A stretch of DNA of 64,000 nucleotides. It comes from Salicibibacter cibarius (GTDB taxonomy: Bacteria > Bacillota > Bacilli > Bacillales > Marinococcaceae). Below, piece by piece: positions 1 through 9,083 of this stretch (positions are counted from its first letter, which is position 1; each line of letters opens with the position of its first letter). The notes beneath the pieces were generated by a model. The model saw nothing but the letters and a program-made list of their open reading frames with translations, was not told the origin of the DNA and ran no database searches. Location: NCBI RefSeq assembly GCF_016495725.1, contig NZ_CP054705.1, forward strand, positions 2,852,001 to 2,916,000, written 5' to 3'. Made by a program: the position numbers and the translations under genes.

Positions 1-1034
1 AAGAGGTTTCTTACGTCCACGACCATGTGACCGGACGCAAGAAATCCAAAGCAACGCTCGGGTTCAAAAATCTCACCATGGGACTCTTTGATGGGAAAAG
101 CTTTAACCCGCTTGATTTCAGTCTTCATTCTGAAAAGAAGCTATACAAGAAACAGCGGAAAGAGCAATATCAAAAGAAGCGTGATCCTCGCTCAAACGGT
201 GCCAAGCGCAAGAAGGAATGCGATGTCGACAAAATCACGAATGCGATACGTATGCTCAAAAGAGCGGTGAAGCACGGTTTCAAAGCCAAGTATGTTCTCG
301 TAGACAGTTGATTTGCCAGCAAGGACTTTATCCGCACGTGCAGAGGGGTCAAAGATGGAGCGATGCACGTCATTTGTGCTGTCCGCAAGGACTGGAGAAA
401 GTACCGTTACCAAGGGAAAGACATGCATGCGAAGGAACTGCTGAAAACCCTGAAAAGCGAAGGAAAAGAAAAACGTTGCCGCAAACGCAATACGCGTTAT
501 TATGAAGTCACCGTCTACTATCCCGGGATCGATGAAACCGTCAAATTGTTTTTTTGCCGCTTTCCGTACCAAAAAGAGTGGCGACTGTATCTCTCTACAG
601 ATATCAGCTTATCATTCATTGAAACCATGGACATTTATTCGGTTCGTTGGACGATCGAAGTTTTTTTCAGAGAGACGAAACAGCACCTTCGTCTGGGGAA
701 ATGCCAATCCCAAGATTTCGACGCGCAAATCGCCCATGTAACAACCACCTACATCCTGTATGCCTTTTTGTCTTATTTCCGACGAGTCAACGATTACGAA
801 ACCTTGGGAGGGTTATTTGAAGAGATGAAAGACGACATGGTGGAGAAAAATATGGCACAACGGTTATGGGAAATGTTTGATGAGCTCCTGGACGTGATTA
901 TCGCAGCCACCTCAGAATCAGGAGCGGTCGATATTCATGCCTTTAAGACGTCTGAGGAATACCAATACATCAAAACCCTTTTTGAAGACTCATTTTTGGG
1001 CCATCAGCTATTTGACGACGATAATGTCGCTTAA
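1..1034 (+). pseudogene. IS4-family DDE transposase, 5' end outside window, in-frame stop
   Basis: One reading frame runs from the window edge to 1034, interrupted by TGA at 309-311. The stop falls after VLVDS, where IS4 transposases usually have DSWF, so it reads as a TGG-to-TGA change. Downstream the frame has the IS4 YREK signature (Y-2-R-3-E-6-K) in YSVRWTIEVFFRETK at about 630-680. The N-terminal part with the first catalytic Asp lies before base 1. A restart after the stop would lack that Asp, so the protein is probably inactive. The element's right end lies close to 1034-1085, next to the truncated NERD gene. Family assignment is firm; the exact IS name and boundary are not determined. 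Confidence 0.85.
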
Positions 1035-1066
1035 AGAGCGAAAATGGAATTTCGATGAAAACACTG

Positions 1067-1570
1067 TCATACAAGGGCCTTAGGCAGCAATATACACGCT
1101 GAATCCCTTGTTATTTGGGGTGCGAAACTCGAGAAATAAAATTCAGGGTGAGTAAAAATAAAGAAGTATTCAATCGGCATATTCATTCGGAGTAATTTGC
1201 GCAGGAGGGTGACACTCCGTTTCATTTGGAGCAGAGGGTCTTGAATTTCGGTGCCGGAGATGGCCTTCCACTTATCACCATCGATGTAAAAATCTCCGGC
1301 GCTATGCTTGGCATCCAACATATAAATCTTTTCTTGAAAAACAAGCAGCGAGTCGATTTGAAAAATTCTACGGTTTTGTTCGAGCAACAGGTCGTTGATA
1401 ACGAGACAATCAGAGGATAAGTCCTCCAACCAACTATCCATGATCCGTTCTCCGGTATAGCCTTGCTCGAGATTCATATAATGTTGGTCGTCCGGAAGCG
1501 TCATGCGCGCACGTAACATTCGCAAAAACTGTAATTCGACAGGTGTTTCACGCGGTTTAAGCAGCTTCAT
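1067..1570 (-). pseudogene. NERD-domain protein, C-terminally truncated at the IS end
   Basis: The 167-residue product carries the nuclease-related NERD fold: the GYTGER element near residue 40, FQIDSLLVF near 92 and MLDAKHSAGDF near 107, the last two holding the presumed acidic and Lys active-site residues. Bacillus proteins of this type are usually about 300 residues. This one stops just after ACILLPKALV, where the transposase-bearing element begins, so the last third was probably lost to insertion or deletion. The start ATG at 1568-1570 has an AAAGGGCG ribosome site. The cellular role of these proteins is not established. Whether the truncated form folds is unknown. Confidence 0.7.
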
Positions 1571-1724
1571 CGCCCACGCCCTTTCATTATTTTAAAAATT
1601 TTCTCTCATTATTATTATACCAAAAGAGCAATTGGCCGCAATCATAAGGATTTGCTGATTTCACCCGATTGCTTCACTTGACAACCCGAAAGCAGCAAAC
1701 TCCCTCTGAAAATACGGATAGAAA

Positions 1725-1945
1725 TCAATTGCTAAATAGACATTGATATTTTTATCCTTCATAGAGAGCACGCATGACTACAACTTGTTTTTCTTCTCCC
1801 CTAACTTGATATAAAAGCGGGAATTACTTGAGCCCCTTGATGCTCGTTTTTACCTTCACCGAAAGATTATTGGCTGCACCTTCATTGAAAAGTTCATCAG
1901 AGATGTAACTATAAATATCTTCGAAAGTCTTAAATTACTTTCACA
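1725..1945 (-). pseudogene. RelE/ParE-type toxin remnant
   Basis: Between the NERD gene and copA no intact gene is visible, but the minus strand reads KTFEDIYSYISDELF, then AANNL and SIKGLK, then an in-frame TAA, FPLLYQ, and after an apparent internal loss VVVMRALYEG before another stop. This order (DLEDIYxYI, AANNL, LxxFP, VxxxRxLY) is typical of ParE/RelE toxins. Two nonsense codons and a missing middle show it is dead. No antitoxin is recognisable in 1950-2135, which otherwise holds AT-rich sequence with no gene that I can see. Confidence 0.5.
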
Positions 1946-2135
1946 CCGAAACTTACACTGTTTCTTTATTTTTGTCATCAAATAGCTCGATTCATGCCAA
2001 AATTTCTGTGATTCCATTATTTTTGTCATTAATTGTAGTGTATTTTTAATTACCCATATTTATTTTCTGTCATCTTTTTATTTTTCGGATATGAAACATC
2101 TGATTTTTTATGATCACTAATGGCACAGATTCAAA

Positions 2136-2163
2136 AGCTGGTTTCCCAAACAGAAAACCAGCT
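2136..2163 (-). terminator. Intrinsic terminator after copA
   Basis: Inverted repeat AGCTGGTTT / AAACCAGCT with a 10-nt loop. On the minus strand it is followed by TTTTG, 11 bases past the copA stop codon. Confidence 0.7.
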
Positions 2164-2173
2164 CTCTCATCTT

Positions 2174-4558
2174 TTATATTTTCGCTCCTTTTAAACGAAG
2201 AGCGTTGGAGACAACACTTACCGAGCTCAGTGCCATTGCTGCGCCTGCCACCCATGGTGCAAGTAATCCGATGGCTGCAACCGGGATGCCTGCCGTGTTG
2301 TAGCCAAATGCCCAGAAGAGATTTTGGCGGATGTTTCTAATCGTGGCGTGGCTGATTTTCATGGCTTTCGGGATGAGCAATAATTCCCCGCCGAGAATCG
2401 TCACGTCGGCTGCTTCAATAGCCACTTCCGTACCCGTTCCAATGGCGATTCCGATATCGGCGACGGCGAGTGCCGGCGCATCATTGACGCCATCTCCAAC
2501 CATTGCTACCTTTTTGCCTTGTAACTGGATTTCTTTTATTTTATCCGCTTTTTCTTCCGGCAGCACTTGGGCAATGACTTGGTCGATGCCAATTTGCTTT
2601 GCAATCGCTTGGGCTGTTCGCTCGTTATCCCCTGTTAACATGATTACGTCTAAGCCGTCTTCTTTTAACTCTTTTATGGCTTGGGGGGCTGTTTCTTTAA
2701 TCGTATCCGCAACGGCAACAATGCCGCGATACGTGCCATCGATTGCGACGATCATCGCTGTTTTCCCGTTCACTTCATAATCGTTTAATGCTTGTTCCGC
2801 ATCGCCAATACCTACTTGATTGTCTTGCATCAATTTTCGATTACCAACAAGAATGTGCTGACCGGAAATCGTCGCTTCGATCCCGTGGCCGGCGATCGCG
2901 TTGAAATCATCGACGTCGACGACATCAATATTTTTTTCTGTTGCATAGGCAACAATCGCTTCCGCTAGCGGATGTTCCGAGCCTTTTTCCGCACTTGCGA
3001 GCAACTGTAAGGCTTTTTCATCCCCTGTAAAATTCGTGACTTCAGGTTTTCCTTTTGTAATCGTTCCCGTTTTATCCAGCACAATTGCATTTAATTCATG
3101 CGTACGCTCGAGATGTTCGCCGCCTTTAAAAAGAATGCCGGTTTCGGCAGCCTTGCCTGTGCCGACCATGATGGATGTTGGCGTTGCAAGGCCTAAGGCA
3201 CAGGGGCATGCAATCACAAGAACCGCGATCGATGCGACTAAAGCAGGCGCCATTTGCCCGGGTTGGACGAACGTGATCCAAACCGTAAATGTCAGGATGG
3301 CAACAACGACGACGATCGGGACGAAATAGCCGGAAATGACATCGACCAACCGTTGGATGGGCGCTTTTGATCCTTGCGCATCCTCGACGACTTTCACAAT
3401 CGAGGCCAGAGCCGTATCCTTCCCTACTTTTGTCGCTTCCATTTCAATCGCGCCATTTTTATTGATCGTTGAACCGATGAGATTTGCGTCCACGTCTTTT
3501 TCAATCGGAATGGATTCTCCGGTAATCATCGATTCGTCGATTGATGTCCTTCCCTTTACAACCGTACCGTCTACGGGTATTTTCTCCCCCGGTTTAACGA
3601 CTAACCGATCCCCAACGATAACGTCCTCCATCGGTATCATACTTTCTTCGCCGTTTCTTATAACGCGGGCTTCTTTTGCCTGTAAATTAAGCAATGAGGA
3701 TAATGCATTCGTTGTCCGGTTTTTTGCGCTTGCTTCCAAATATTTACCGAATAAAATCAACGTAATGATGACAGCGCTTGTTTCAAAGTATAAATGTGGC
3801 ATGTACGCCGGATTAGCGACCGTCAGGATTGATTCATATAAACTATAAAAATAGGCGGCACTCGTCCCTAATGCAACGAGCACATCCATGTTCGCGCCAC
3901 CGCTCTTCAGGCTTTTATAGGCACCCACATAAAATTGCCAGCCGATGTAAAATTGAACGGGTGTCGCTAACGCAAACTGGAACCATGGATTCATGAAAAT
4001 ATCCGGTATATTCATGCCGAATAAATGCACCAACATGGTGACCAATAGCGGTGCCGTCAGTACAGCCGAAATGATTAATTTCGTCTTCATTTTTTTATTT
4101 TCTTTTTCTTTGTGGGTTTGCTTTTCTGCTGCTTCGGCTTTAGGTTTCGCGTCGTACCCCAAATTTTTGATTTTCTCAATGAATGCTTGAGGATTCGTGG
4201 TTCCCGGATTATATTCGACGGAAGCCGTTTCGGTCGTTAAATTGACCGTTGCACCTTTAACCCCTTCTTGCTTGTTCAATACTTTTTCAATACGGTTCGA
4301 ACAGGCAGCACAAGTCATCCCGAAAACATCCAATTCTGCTCGTTCCATTTCAACCCCGTAGCCGACTTTTTCAATTTTATTCGTAATGTCATCGATAGAC
4401 GTTTTATCCGACTCATAGTCGACGGTTGCTTTTTCCGTTGTGAAATTGACTTGCGCTTCCACACCGTCCATTTTATTTAAAACTTTTTCGACACGATTGG
4501 AACAAGCTGCACAGGTCATTCCTGTTACACCAAGTGTGGCATGATTTTTTTCATCCAT
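2174..4558 (-). CDS. copA: Copper-exporting P1B-type ATPase CopA
   Basis: Membrane ATPase that pumps Cu(I) out of the cytoplasm. The 794-residue protein has two N-terminal heavy-metal domains with GMTCAAC sites (Cys16/19 and Cys83/86), eight predicted membrane segments, the TGES actuator loop, the CPCALGL metal site in the sixth helix, DKTGTITKG with the phosphorylated Asp, the HPLAEA histidine motif of the nucleotide domain, and [10 protein letters not shown]. Length and order match Bacillus CopA. The ATG has a GGGGGAA ribosome site. It is the last gene of copZ-csoR-copA, 15 bp after csoR, and should be induced by copper through CsoR. Confidence 0.96.
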   Translation of the reverse strand: MDEKNHATLGVTGMTCAACSNRVEKVLNKMDGVEAQVNFTTEKATVDYESDKTSIDDITNKIEKVGYGVEMERAELDVFGMTCAACSNRIEKVLNKQEGVKGATVNLTTETASVEYNPGTTNPQAFIEKIKNLGYDAKPKAEAAEKQTHKEKENKKMKTKLIISAVLTAPLLVTMLVHLFGMNIPDIFMNPWFQFALATPVQFYIGWQFYVGAYKSLKSGGANMDVLVALGTSAAYFYSLYESILTVANPAYMPHLYFETSAVIITLILFGKYLEASAKNRTTNALSSLLNLQAKEARVIRNGEESMIPMEDVIVGDRLVVKPGEKIPVDGTVVKGRTSIDESMITGESIPIEKDVDANLIGSTINKNGAIEMEATKVGKDTALASIVKVVEDAQGSKAPIQRLVDVISGYFVPIVVVVAILTFTVWITFVQPGQMAPALVASIAVLVIACPCALGLATPTSIMVGTGKAAETGILFKGGEHLERTHELNAIVLDKTGTITKGKPEVTNFTGDEKALQLLASAEKGSEHPLAEAIVAYATEKNIDVVDVDDFNAIAGHGIEATISGQHILVGNRKLMQDNQVGIGDAEQALNDYEVNGKTAMIVAIDGTYRGIVAVADTIKETAPQAIKELKEDGLDVIMLTGDNERTAQAIAKQIGIDQVIAQVLPEEKADKIKEIQLQGKKVAMVGDGVNDAPALAVADIGIAIGTGTEVAIEAADVTILGGELLLIPKAMKISHATIRNIRQNLFWAFGYNTAGIPVAAIGLLAPWVAGAAMALSSVSVVSNALRLKGAKI

Positions 4559-4573
4559 GATCGCGTTCCCCCT

Positions 4574-4876
4574 TTACTTCGAAAATTGTTTCAAGACCGT
4601 CATTAATTCCTTAATGGTTTCCTCCCCTTCCCCTTGTTTAATCGCATCACTGACACAATGATTAATGTGCCGTTCCGTGATGGCGAAACCTACATTGTCC
4701 AACGCGGATTGAATGGCACTGATTTGCACTAAAATATCGACACAATAGCGATCATCTTCTACCATTTTCTGTATCCCGCGCACTTGGCCTTCAATACGTT
4801 TTAAACGGTTATTAACCTTATCCATTTCAGCTTGCGTTCTCGGTTTACTTGGGTGATCGTGCAAAGATTTATCCAA
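4574..4876 (-). CDS. csoR: Copper-sensing repressor CsoR
   Basis: A 100-residue all-helical repressor of the CsoR/RcnR family. The Cu(I) ligands are in place as Cys45, His70 and Cys74 (RYCVDIL and ERHINHC), the same numbering as B. subtilis CsoR. Cu(I) binding releases it from DNA and derepresses copper efflux. It lies between copZ and copA on the minus strand. A CsoR-type dyad lies just upstream (4905-4926) and a second precedes copZ, so autoregulation and control of the whole operon are expected. The gene order differs from B. subtilis, where csoR precedes copZA. Confidence 0.95.
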   Translation of the reverse strand: MDKSLHDHPSKPRTQAEMDKVNNRLKRIEGQVRGIQKMVEDDRYCVDILVQISAIQSALDNVGFAITERHINHCVSDAIKQGEGEETIKELMTVLKQFSK

Positions 4877-4904
4877 ATGATCACTTCCTTTTTTATTTTA
4901 TATA

Positions 4905-4926
4905 TACTATACCCCGATATGGTATG
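4905..4926 (-). promoter_or_regulatory. CsoR-type operator upstream of csoR
   Basis: On the minus strand the site reads ACCATATCGGGGTATAGTA, a dyad around a GGGG core that closely resembles the known B. subtilis CsoR operator. It sits in the 114-bp gap between copZ and csoR, suggesting a second, internal copper-controlled promoter. Confidence 0.75.
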
Positions 4927-4990
4927 TTTGTCAATGAAAAACTCTATTCGCTTAGGAAGGAGATCGTGCTGCTAAAGTACAGCCTCCTTC

Positions 4991-5185
4991 TCAGGCAACA
5001 TCTTCAATGACTTCTGTAATATTTTTCAAGTTTACCTTTCCCAGATCAAAGGTGATGTCGACTTTTCTTCTTGTAAATGAACCTATAACTGTTTCAACTC
5101 CGTCCAGTTGTCCCACATTCCCTACAACAGAATTTGCGCAATGGCCGCACGACATCCCTTGTACATTAAGTGTTGTATTTGTCAT
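4991..5185 (-). CDS. copZ: Copper chaperone CopZ
   Basis: A 64-residue heavy-metal-associated domain with GMSCGHC near residue 10, the two Cys that carry Cu(I) to CopA. Bacillus CopZ proteins are usually 68-69 residues; this one is slightly short at the C-terminus and ends EVIEDVA. It starts the copper operon, with a CsoR-type box upstream. An inverted repeat (AAGGAG / CTCCTT) lies at the 3' end around 4957-4990. A decayed second copy, broken by an IS1380 element, lies at 19113-20969. Confidence 0.92.
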   Translation of the reverse strand: MTNTTLNVQGMSCGHCANSVVGNVGQLDGVETVIGSFTRRKVDITFDLGKVNLKNITEVIEDVA

Positions 5186-5218
5186 TTAAATGCTCCTTAT
5201 TTATAATCCATTCTTAAC

Positions 5219-5241
5219 TTACCATACCCCTGTTATGTATT
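5219..5241 (-). promoter_or_regulatory. CsoR-type operator upstream of copZ
   Basis: On the minus strand the box reads CATAACAGGGGTATGGTAA, 34-56 bp upstream of the copZ start and overlapping the likely -10 region. It should repress the operon without copper. A degenerate counterpart lies at 21002-21024 in front of the dead copZ copy. Confidence 0.7.
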
Positions 5242-5276
5242 GTAAAGTGAAACATGATCTTCACGGTAGTCGTCAC

Positions 5277-5293
5277 GTGTGATATCGTCACAC
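5277..5293. promoter_or_regulatory. Perfect dyad GTGTGA-N5-TCACAC
   Basis: A perfect palindrome in the copZ / RclA-like divergent gap. It is followed by TTTTTTT on the plus strand. It could be a short terminator, or a regulator site resembling a Crp/Fnr box but with a 5-bp instead of 6-bp spacer. The sequence cannot decide. Confidence 0.35.
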
Positions 5294-5433
5294 TTTTTTT
5301 CTTTCACGCATATCACATTTTTTGTCTTCAACCTCAAATCCATTAAGTTTTCAACATGTCATCAATGGGTAAAACATAACTGTGAAACCGATTAGAAAAA
5401 ATCTCTCGACAAATATAGAAAGAAGGAATATCT

Positions 5434-6759
5434 ATGACGACATATGATGCCATTATTATTGGGTTCGGGAAAGCAGGAAAAACACTAGCCGGCGACCTCG
5501 CCAAAAGAGATTGGTCTGTGGCGATGATAGAGAAAGTCCCCAGCATGTACGGCGGGATCTGTATCAATGCCGCGTGTATACCGACAAAAACGCTTGACCA
5601 TGATGCCTTAAATCAAATCTCCTACGCAGATGCGATTGAACGAAAAGATTACGTCGTGGAAAAACTGCGAACGAACAATTACAACAACCTTGCCGATAAT
5701 GATCATGTAACCATTTATGATTCGGAAGCCAGGTTTAAGTCTGATAAAGAAGTGGAGATTGAAGTGAACGGCAAAAAGGAAGCACTGACCGCTGAGCATA
5801 TTTTTATTAATACCGGCTCAACGAGCAATATCCCACCGATGGAAGGCGACTTGAATTCGAGTAAGGTCTATACCAGTACGACATTAATTGATAGAAAAGA
5901 GCTGCCGGAGCAATTAGCAATCATCGGAGGAGGATATATCGGACTCGAGTATGCATCGATCTATCAAAATTTCGGAGCGAAGGTAACTGTCATTACTCCT
6001 GATGATGGATTGTTGCCGGACGAGGATAGGCAAATTGCAGAGGAAATCCGGAAGGAAATGAAGCAGAAAGAAATCCGTTTTCATTTTAATGCCAAAGCAG
6101 AAAAAATAACAGATGAAAATAATGATAAAGTTACGCTTACGTTATCAAATGACGAAACGGTAAGTGCCAATGCCGTATTGCTGGCAACAGGAAGAAAACC
6201 AAATGTAGAAAATCTCGGACTGGAAAATACGATAGTTAAACTCGCAGAAGACGGATCTGTCCAAGTCAATGATCATCTGGAGACAACGGTCAATCATATC
6301 TGGGCCCTTGGTGACGTTAAAGGCGGCATGCAATTCACATACGTCTCTCTCGATGACTATCGAATCGTCATGGACGCGTTGTTTGGAAATAAAAAACGTT
6401 CTCTGAAAACAAGGCAAAATGTTCCTTATTCCATTTTTATCGACCCACCATTATCAAGGGTTGGACTGACGGCAAAAGAGGCAGAAGAAAAGGGGTACGA
6501 GATTGAGGAAGGTAAATTCCCGGTAGCTTCCCATCCACCCGCACATGTAATCGATGATCTGCGAGGGGTATTTAAAGTCGTCATTGATAAGAAAACCGAT
6601 AAAATCCTTGGTGCCAGCCTCTTTGGCCCGGAATCACCCGAACTCATCAACCTGGTAAAAATGGCCATGGATCTTGAAGCGCCATACACGTTCTTAAGAG
6701 ATAAAATGTACAATCACCCGGTGATGAGTGAGTCCTTCAATACTTTGTTTACCATATAA
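5434..6759 (+). CDS. Pyridine nucleotide-disulfide oxidoreductase, RclA/MerA-like
   Basis: A cytoplasmic flavoprotein of 441 residues, the length of E. coli RclA. It has an N-terminal FAD Rossmann site (IIIGFGKAGKT), the redox pair in GGICINAACIPTK around residues 40-52, a central NAD(P)H site (IIGGGYIGLEYA near 170), ALGDV for FAD, and a C-terminal dimerisation domain ending NHPVMSE. There is no N-terminal metal domain and no C-terminal vicinal Cys pair, so it is not mercuric reductase itself. Family members include hypothiocyanous-acid and copper-linked reductases. Its position beside the copper operon fits a thiol-stress role, but the substrate is inferred. The ribosome site is AAGAAGGA. 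Confidence 0.85.
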   Translation: MTTYDAIIIGFGKAGKTLAGDLAKRDWSVAMIEKVPSMYGGICINAACIPTKTLDHDALNQISYADAIERKDYVVEKLRTNNYNNLADNDHVTIYDSEARFKSDKEVEIEVNGKKEALTAEHIFINTGSTSNIPPMEGDLNSSKVYTSTTLIDRKELPEQLAIIGGGYIGLEYASIYQNFGAKVTVITPDDGLLPDEDRQIAEEIRKEMKQKEIRFHFNAKAEKITDENNDKVTLTLSNDETVSANAVLLATGRKPNVENLGLENTIVKLAEDGSVQVNDHLETTVNHIWALGDVKGGMQFTYVSLDDYRIVMDALFGNKKRSLKTRQNVPYSIFIDPPLSRVGLTAKEAEEKGYEIEEGKFPVASHPPAHVIDDLRGVFKVVIDKKTDKILGASLFGPESPELINLVKMAMDLEAPYTFLRDKMYNHPVMSESFNTLFTI

Positions 6760-6761
6760 TA

Positions 6762-6800
6762 GGGGCTTCGTTATCGTTGATACGAAGCCTCCTTTATTTT
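6762..6800 (+). terminator. Terminator after the RclA-like gene
   Basis: Stem GGCTTCGT / ACGAAGCC followed by TCCTTTATTTTT, directly after the stop codon. Confidence 0.75.
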
Positions 6801-6966
6801 TACCGCAATTTCCGAATACCGAGAAACACAGCCAGGCAAGCAATGCAGCAGCAAAAACAAACAGTTCCCAAGATCCATATTGATAGAGAAATACCCAAAG
6901 AATCGGACCTACGCCCATACCTATATAACATGAAAAATTATAGACGCCAATGGCTATGCCTCTCAT
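6790..6966 (-). pseudogene. MFS transporter C-terminal remnant
   Basis: The minus strand encodes about 58 residues beginning RGIAIGVYNFSCYIGMG and continuing with PILWVFLYQYGSWELF and a hydrophobic helix. This matches the transition into the last helices of a 12-TM major facilitator protein. No upstream half is present, and the frame runs out into the terminator of the neighbouring gene. It is a non-functional relic. Confidence 0.6.
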
Positions 6967-7026
6967 ATGTTAAAACTCAATCGTAAGTAATGCCGTTTGT
7001 ACCCGGAAGAGACATATCCACACGAC

Positions 7027-7135
7027 CGCACGATTCCTGTCCCTCTGAGAGTAGGGTGCTCTCCTTTTGGGGGTGACAACAGGTTTGTTGTCCCTCTGGT
7101 CGTCGTTTGTTTTCCGCTTAAGGGACGGGAACAGA
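7027..7135. repeat. 51-52 bp period repeat, copy A of a two-locus family
   Basis: GTCCCTCTG recurs at 7039 and 7090 (spacing 51) around an inverted repeat (TGACAAC / GTTGTC with GGG/CCC flanks). The same sequence, about 85% identical by eye, recurs at 37515-37615. It lies in the gene-free gap 6970-7256. That gap otherwise contains only AT-rich promoter-like sequence for the next gene. Confidence 0.7.
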
Positions 7136-7256
7136 TTTATGGTAGAAGATTGCCAGATTTAACTTAATTGTAATTATACAGTAATAGATTCTACATATTT
7201 TCTTCACAATTTCTTGTTATCTTGAATTCAGTATTCAAAAACAAGGAGGAAATCAA

Positions 7257-8111
7257 ATGTTATTTGGAAAAACTGGAAAACTATTCATAACATCATCACT
7301 CGTCACAACTGTGATGTTTGCGCCGATGTGGAGTGCATCAGTCTCCGCATATGCCCCGGACAACGGTAACTCTGATGGGCAAGCTCATACTGCGGAAAAT
7401 TCAAATTCGGGTGATTCCTCAACCCTTCACTTGAGAGGTGACCAGGGCAGTGGGGTAGAGCAATTACAATCTGACTTAAATGAACAAGGCTATACCGTTC
7501 AAGTAGACGGGCTATTTGGTTCTGAGACAGAAAATGCCGTCAAAACGTATCAAAATGATCAAGGTCTTGGTGTAGACGGGATAGCAGGCCCAAATACATA
7601 TGATGCATTATCGTCAGGAAATGCAAGTAGTAGCGATAGCAGTGATGATTCATCGGCTTTGGACGAGTCCAGTGACGAGGAAGCATCAACACCCGAAAAT
7701 ACAAGTAACGATGATCCGTCAAATGGTGATTCAGACAACGAAAATGCTTCCTCCTCAAGCATTGCGACAACAGCAGAAAGTGTACTGGGAACACCTTATG
7801 TTTGGGGCGGCACAACGCCTGACGGGTTTGATAGCAGTGGCTTTATCAACTACGTGTATGATCAAAATGGCATCGATGTTTCCCGAACCCATGAAGCAAT
7901 GTGGAATAACGACGGGGAGCACGTAACGTCACCGAGCATTGGAGATCTTGTCTTTTTTGAAGGAACGTATGATACATCTGGAGCTTCTCACAGCGGTATC
8001 TATATCGGAGATAACCAAATGATTCACGCAGGAAGTGAAGGGATTGTTCAAGCCGACATCACCAGCGATTATTGGCAAGACCACTTCTTGGGAATCAAAA
8101 CAATGCAATAA
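7257..8111 (+). CDS. Secreted NlpC/P60-fold protein with peptidoglycan-binding domain; catalytic Cys replaced by Ser
   Basis: A 284-residue exported protein: signal peptide to about residue 31 (SVSAYA), a PG_binding_1 domain at about 57-118 (GVDGIAGPNTYDAL), a Ser/Asp-rich linker at about 120-168, then an NlpC/P60 domain at about 171-284. Normal cell-wall peptidases of this family have DCSGF; here it is Asp192-Ser193-Ser194-Gly-Phe, with codon AGC at 7833-7835. The other expected residues, His245 (SHSGIYIG) and His257, remain. It may be a catalytically inactive wall-binding protein or a Ser variant. The ribosome site AAGGAGG is strong and the gene stands alone. Confidence 0.85.
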   Translation: MLFGKTGKLFITSSLVTTVMFAPMWSASVSAYAPDNGNSDGQAHTAENSNSGDSSTLHLRGDQGSGVEQLQSDLNEQGYTVQVDGLFGSETENAVKTYQNDQGLGVDGIAGPNTYDALSSGNASSSDSSDDSSALDESSDEEASTPENTSNDDPSNGDSDNENASSSSIATTAESVLGTPYVWGGTTPDGFDSSGFINYVYDQNGIDVSRTHEAMWNNDGEHVTSPSIGDLVFFEGTYDTSGASHSGIYIGDNQMIHAGSEGIVQADITSDYWQDHFLGIKTMQ

Positions 8112-8128
8112 TGCATAATTCAAAAAAA

Positions 8129-8169
8129 GCTGCTTGCTATGGACTTCATCAAAGCAAGCAGCGTTTTTA
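8129..8169 (+). terminator. Terminator after the NlpC/P60 gene
   Basis: A perfect 10-bp stem GCTGCTTGCT / AGCAAGCAGC followed by GTTTTTA. Confidence 0.9.
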
Positions 8170-8440
8170 CTAGAATGGCCATATCGTTTGCGAATAATCT
8201 CCCTGAATCGCTTCAATATCTTCAGCAATCGACACTGTATTCGTCTCCACTCCATCATATTGACGAATGACCTGACCATTCGGATCAATTAAATAATGTT
8301 GTGTGGAATGGATGATATCGTTTGCCTCCGGATCTTCCTCGATGACGGCGGCGAATGATTCTTGTGCAAATGTTTCTATGTCTTCTTGTTCATACCCGGT
8401 GAGAAAATGCCAACTGTCAAAATCAGCGTTATAATTCTCT
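8170..8440 (-). pseudogene. SCO1/SenC family protein, C-terminal fragment
   Basis: The minus strand encodes about 90 residues ending in a natural C-terminus: DFDSWHFLTG, IETFAQESFAAVIE, STQHYLIDPNGQV and finally SQTIWPF then TAG. The His in STQHYLID is the usual third copper ligand of Sco proteins. The part with the CxxxC copper site is missing. The fragment is nearly identical to the 3' part of the decayed sco1 at 21138-21628, whose own C-terminus is damaged. At 8440 it joins the IS4 debris. Confidence 0.75.
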
Positions 8441-8799
8441 CAATCATTCGGATGACAAACGATTGTCACCAATGAATCGATCGATACGCTTAATCTTGAA
8501 ATAGGCACGATCTTCGACGAGCGTTTGTCCAAATTTAAGGCTCGGTGAGTGATACGGTTGCACATGGTTACAGCCCTATAGAAGAGCTTTTTGAAAATCG
8601 TATACGGAGCATGTCTGGCTTTTTTCAACAACACCGAGCCATCGACCTCTGTCAAGCCGTGTGATTCGCCTTCCGTGGCAGATTGGCGATAGCCAGTACT
8701 TTCATGGACAGAAGCACTGGTCAAATATTGGAGGAGCGTGAACACATCCAGTTTTCGCGCTGTGCCGTTTAACCTACCTTTTCTAACAAGGGCTTCAAC
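8441..8799 (-). pseudogene. IS4-family transposase N-terminal fragment, frameshifted
   Basis: The minus strand from about 8799 reads a typical IS4 N-terminus (ARKLDVFTLLQYL, HGLTEVDGSVLLKKA, CNRITHRALNLDK). It then loses the segment with the first DDE residue and continues in another frame as LVEDRAYFKIKRIDRFIGDN and, after a further shift, FVIR. At least one internal deletion and two frame changes make it dead. It abuts the sco1 fragment. The stretch 8800-9083 holds no gene that I can see. Confidence 0.65.
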
Positions 8800-9083
8800 T
8801 CATTATCAATATGAAGATTTGTAGTAGATACAGGAATGTGATAGATTCATTCAAGAGATACATCCTTTCTTGAGTGTTGTTTTCCTAACTACATTCTACA
8901 CTTGGAATACAAGTTCTATGAACCTCAAGTTTAGTGTTGACATACCAGTTTTACTTTTCCTCCCTATTCAAAATTTGACTCATAAAATTCAACATAGTCA
9001 TAGTTGTCATTCTGTAAATCACTGCTGCTGGTCATACTGTGGACAATCTTCTACAAAGATATAGTGATGCTACGAATATAGCT

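Noticed and set aside
2331-3848. Long plus-strand frames opposite copA
   Set aside because: Antisense shadows of a strongly conserved ATPase; no ribosome sites and low-complexity Ser/Thr/Ala-rich products.
6777-6986. 69-codon plus-strand frame after the RclA-like gene
   Set aside because: Antisense of the MFS remnant, which is the better explanation.
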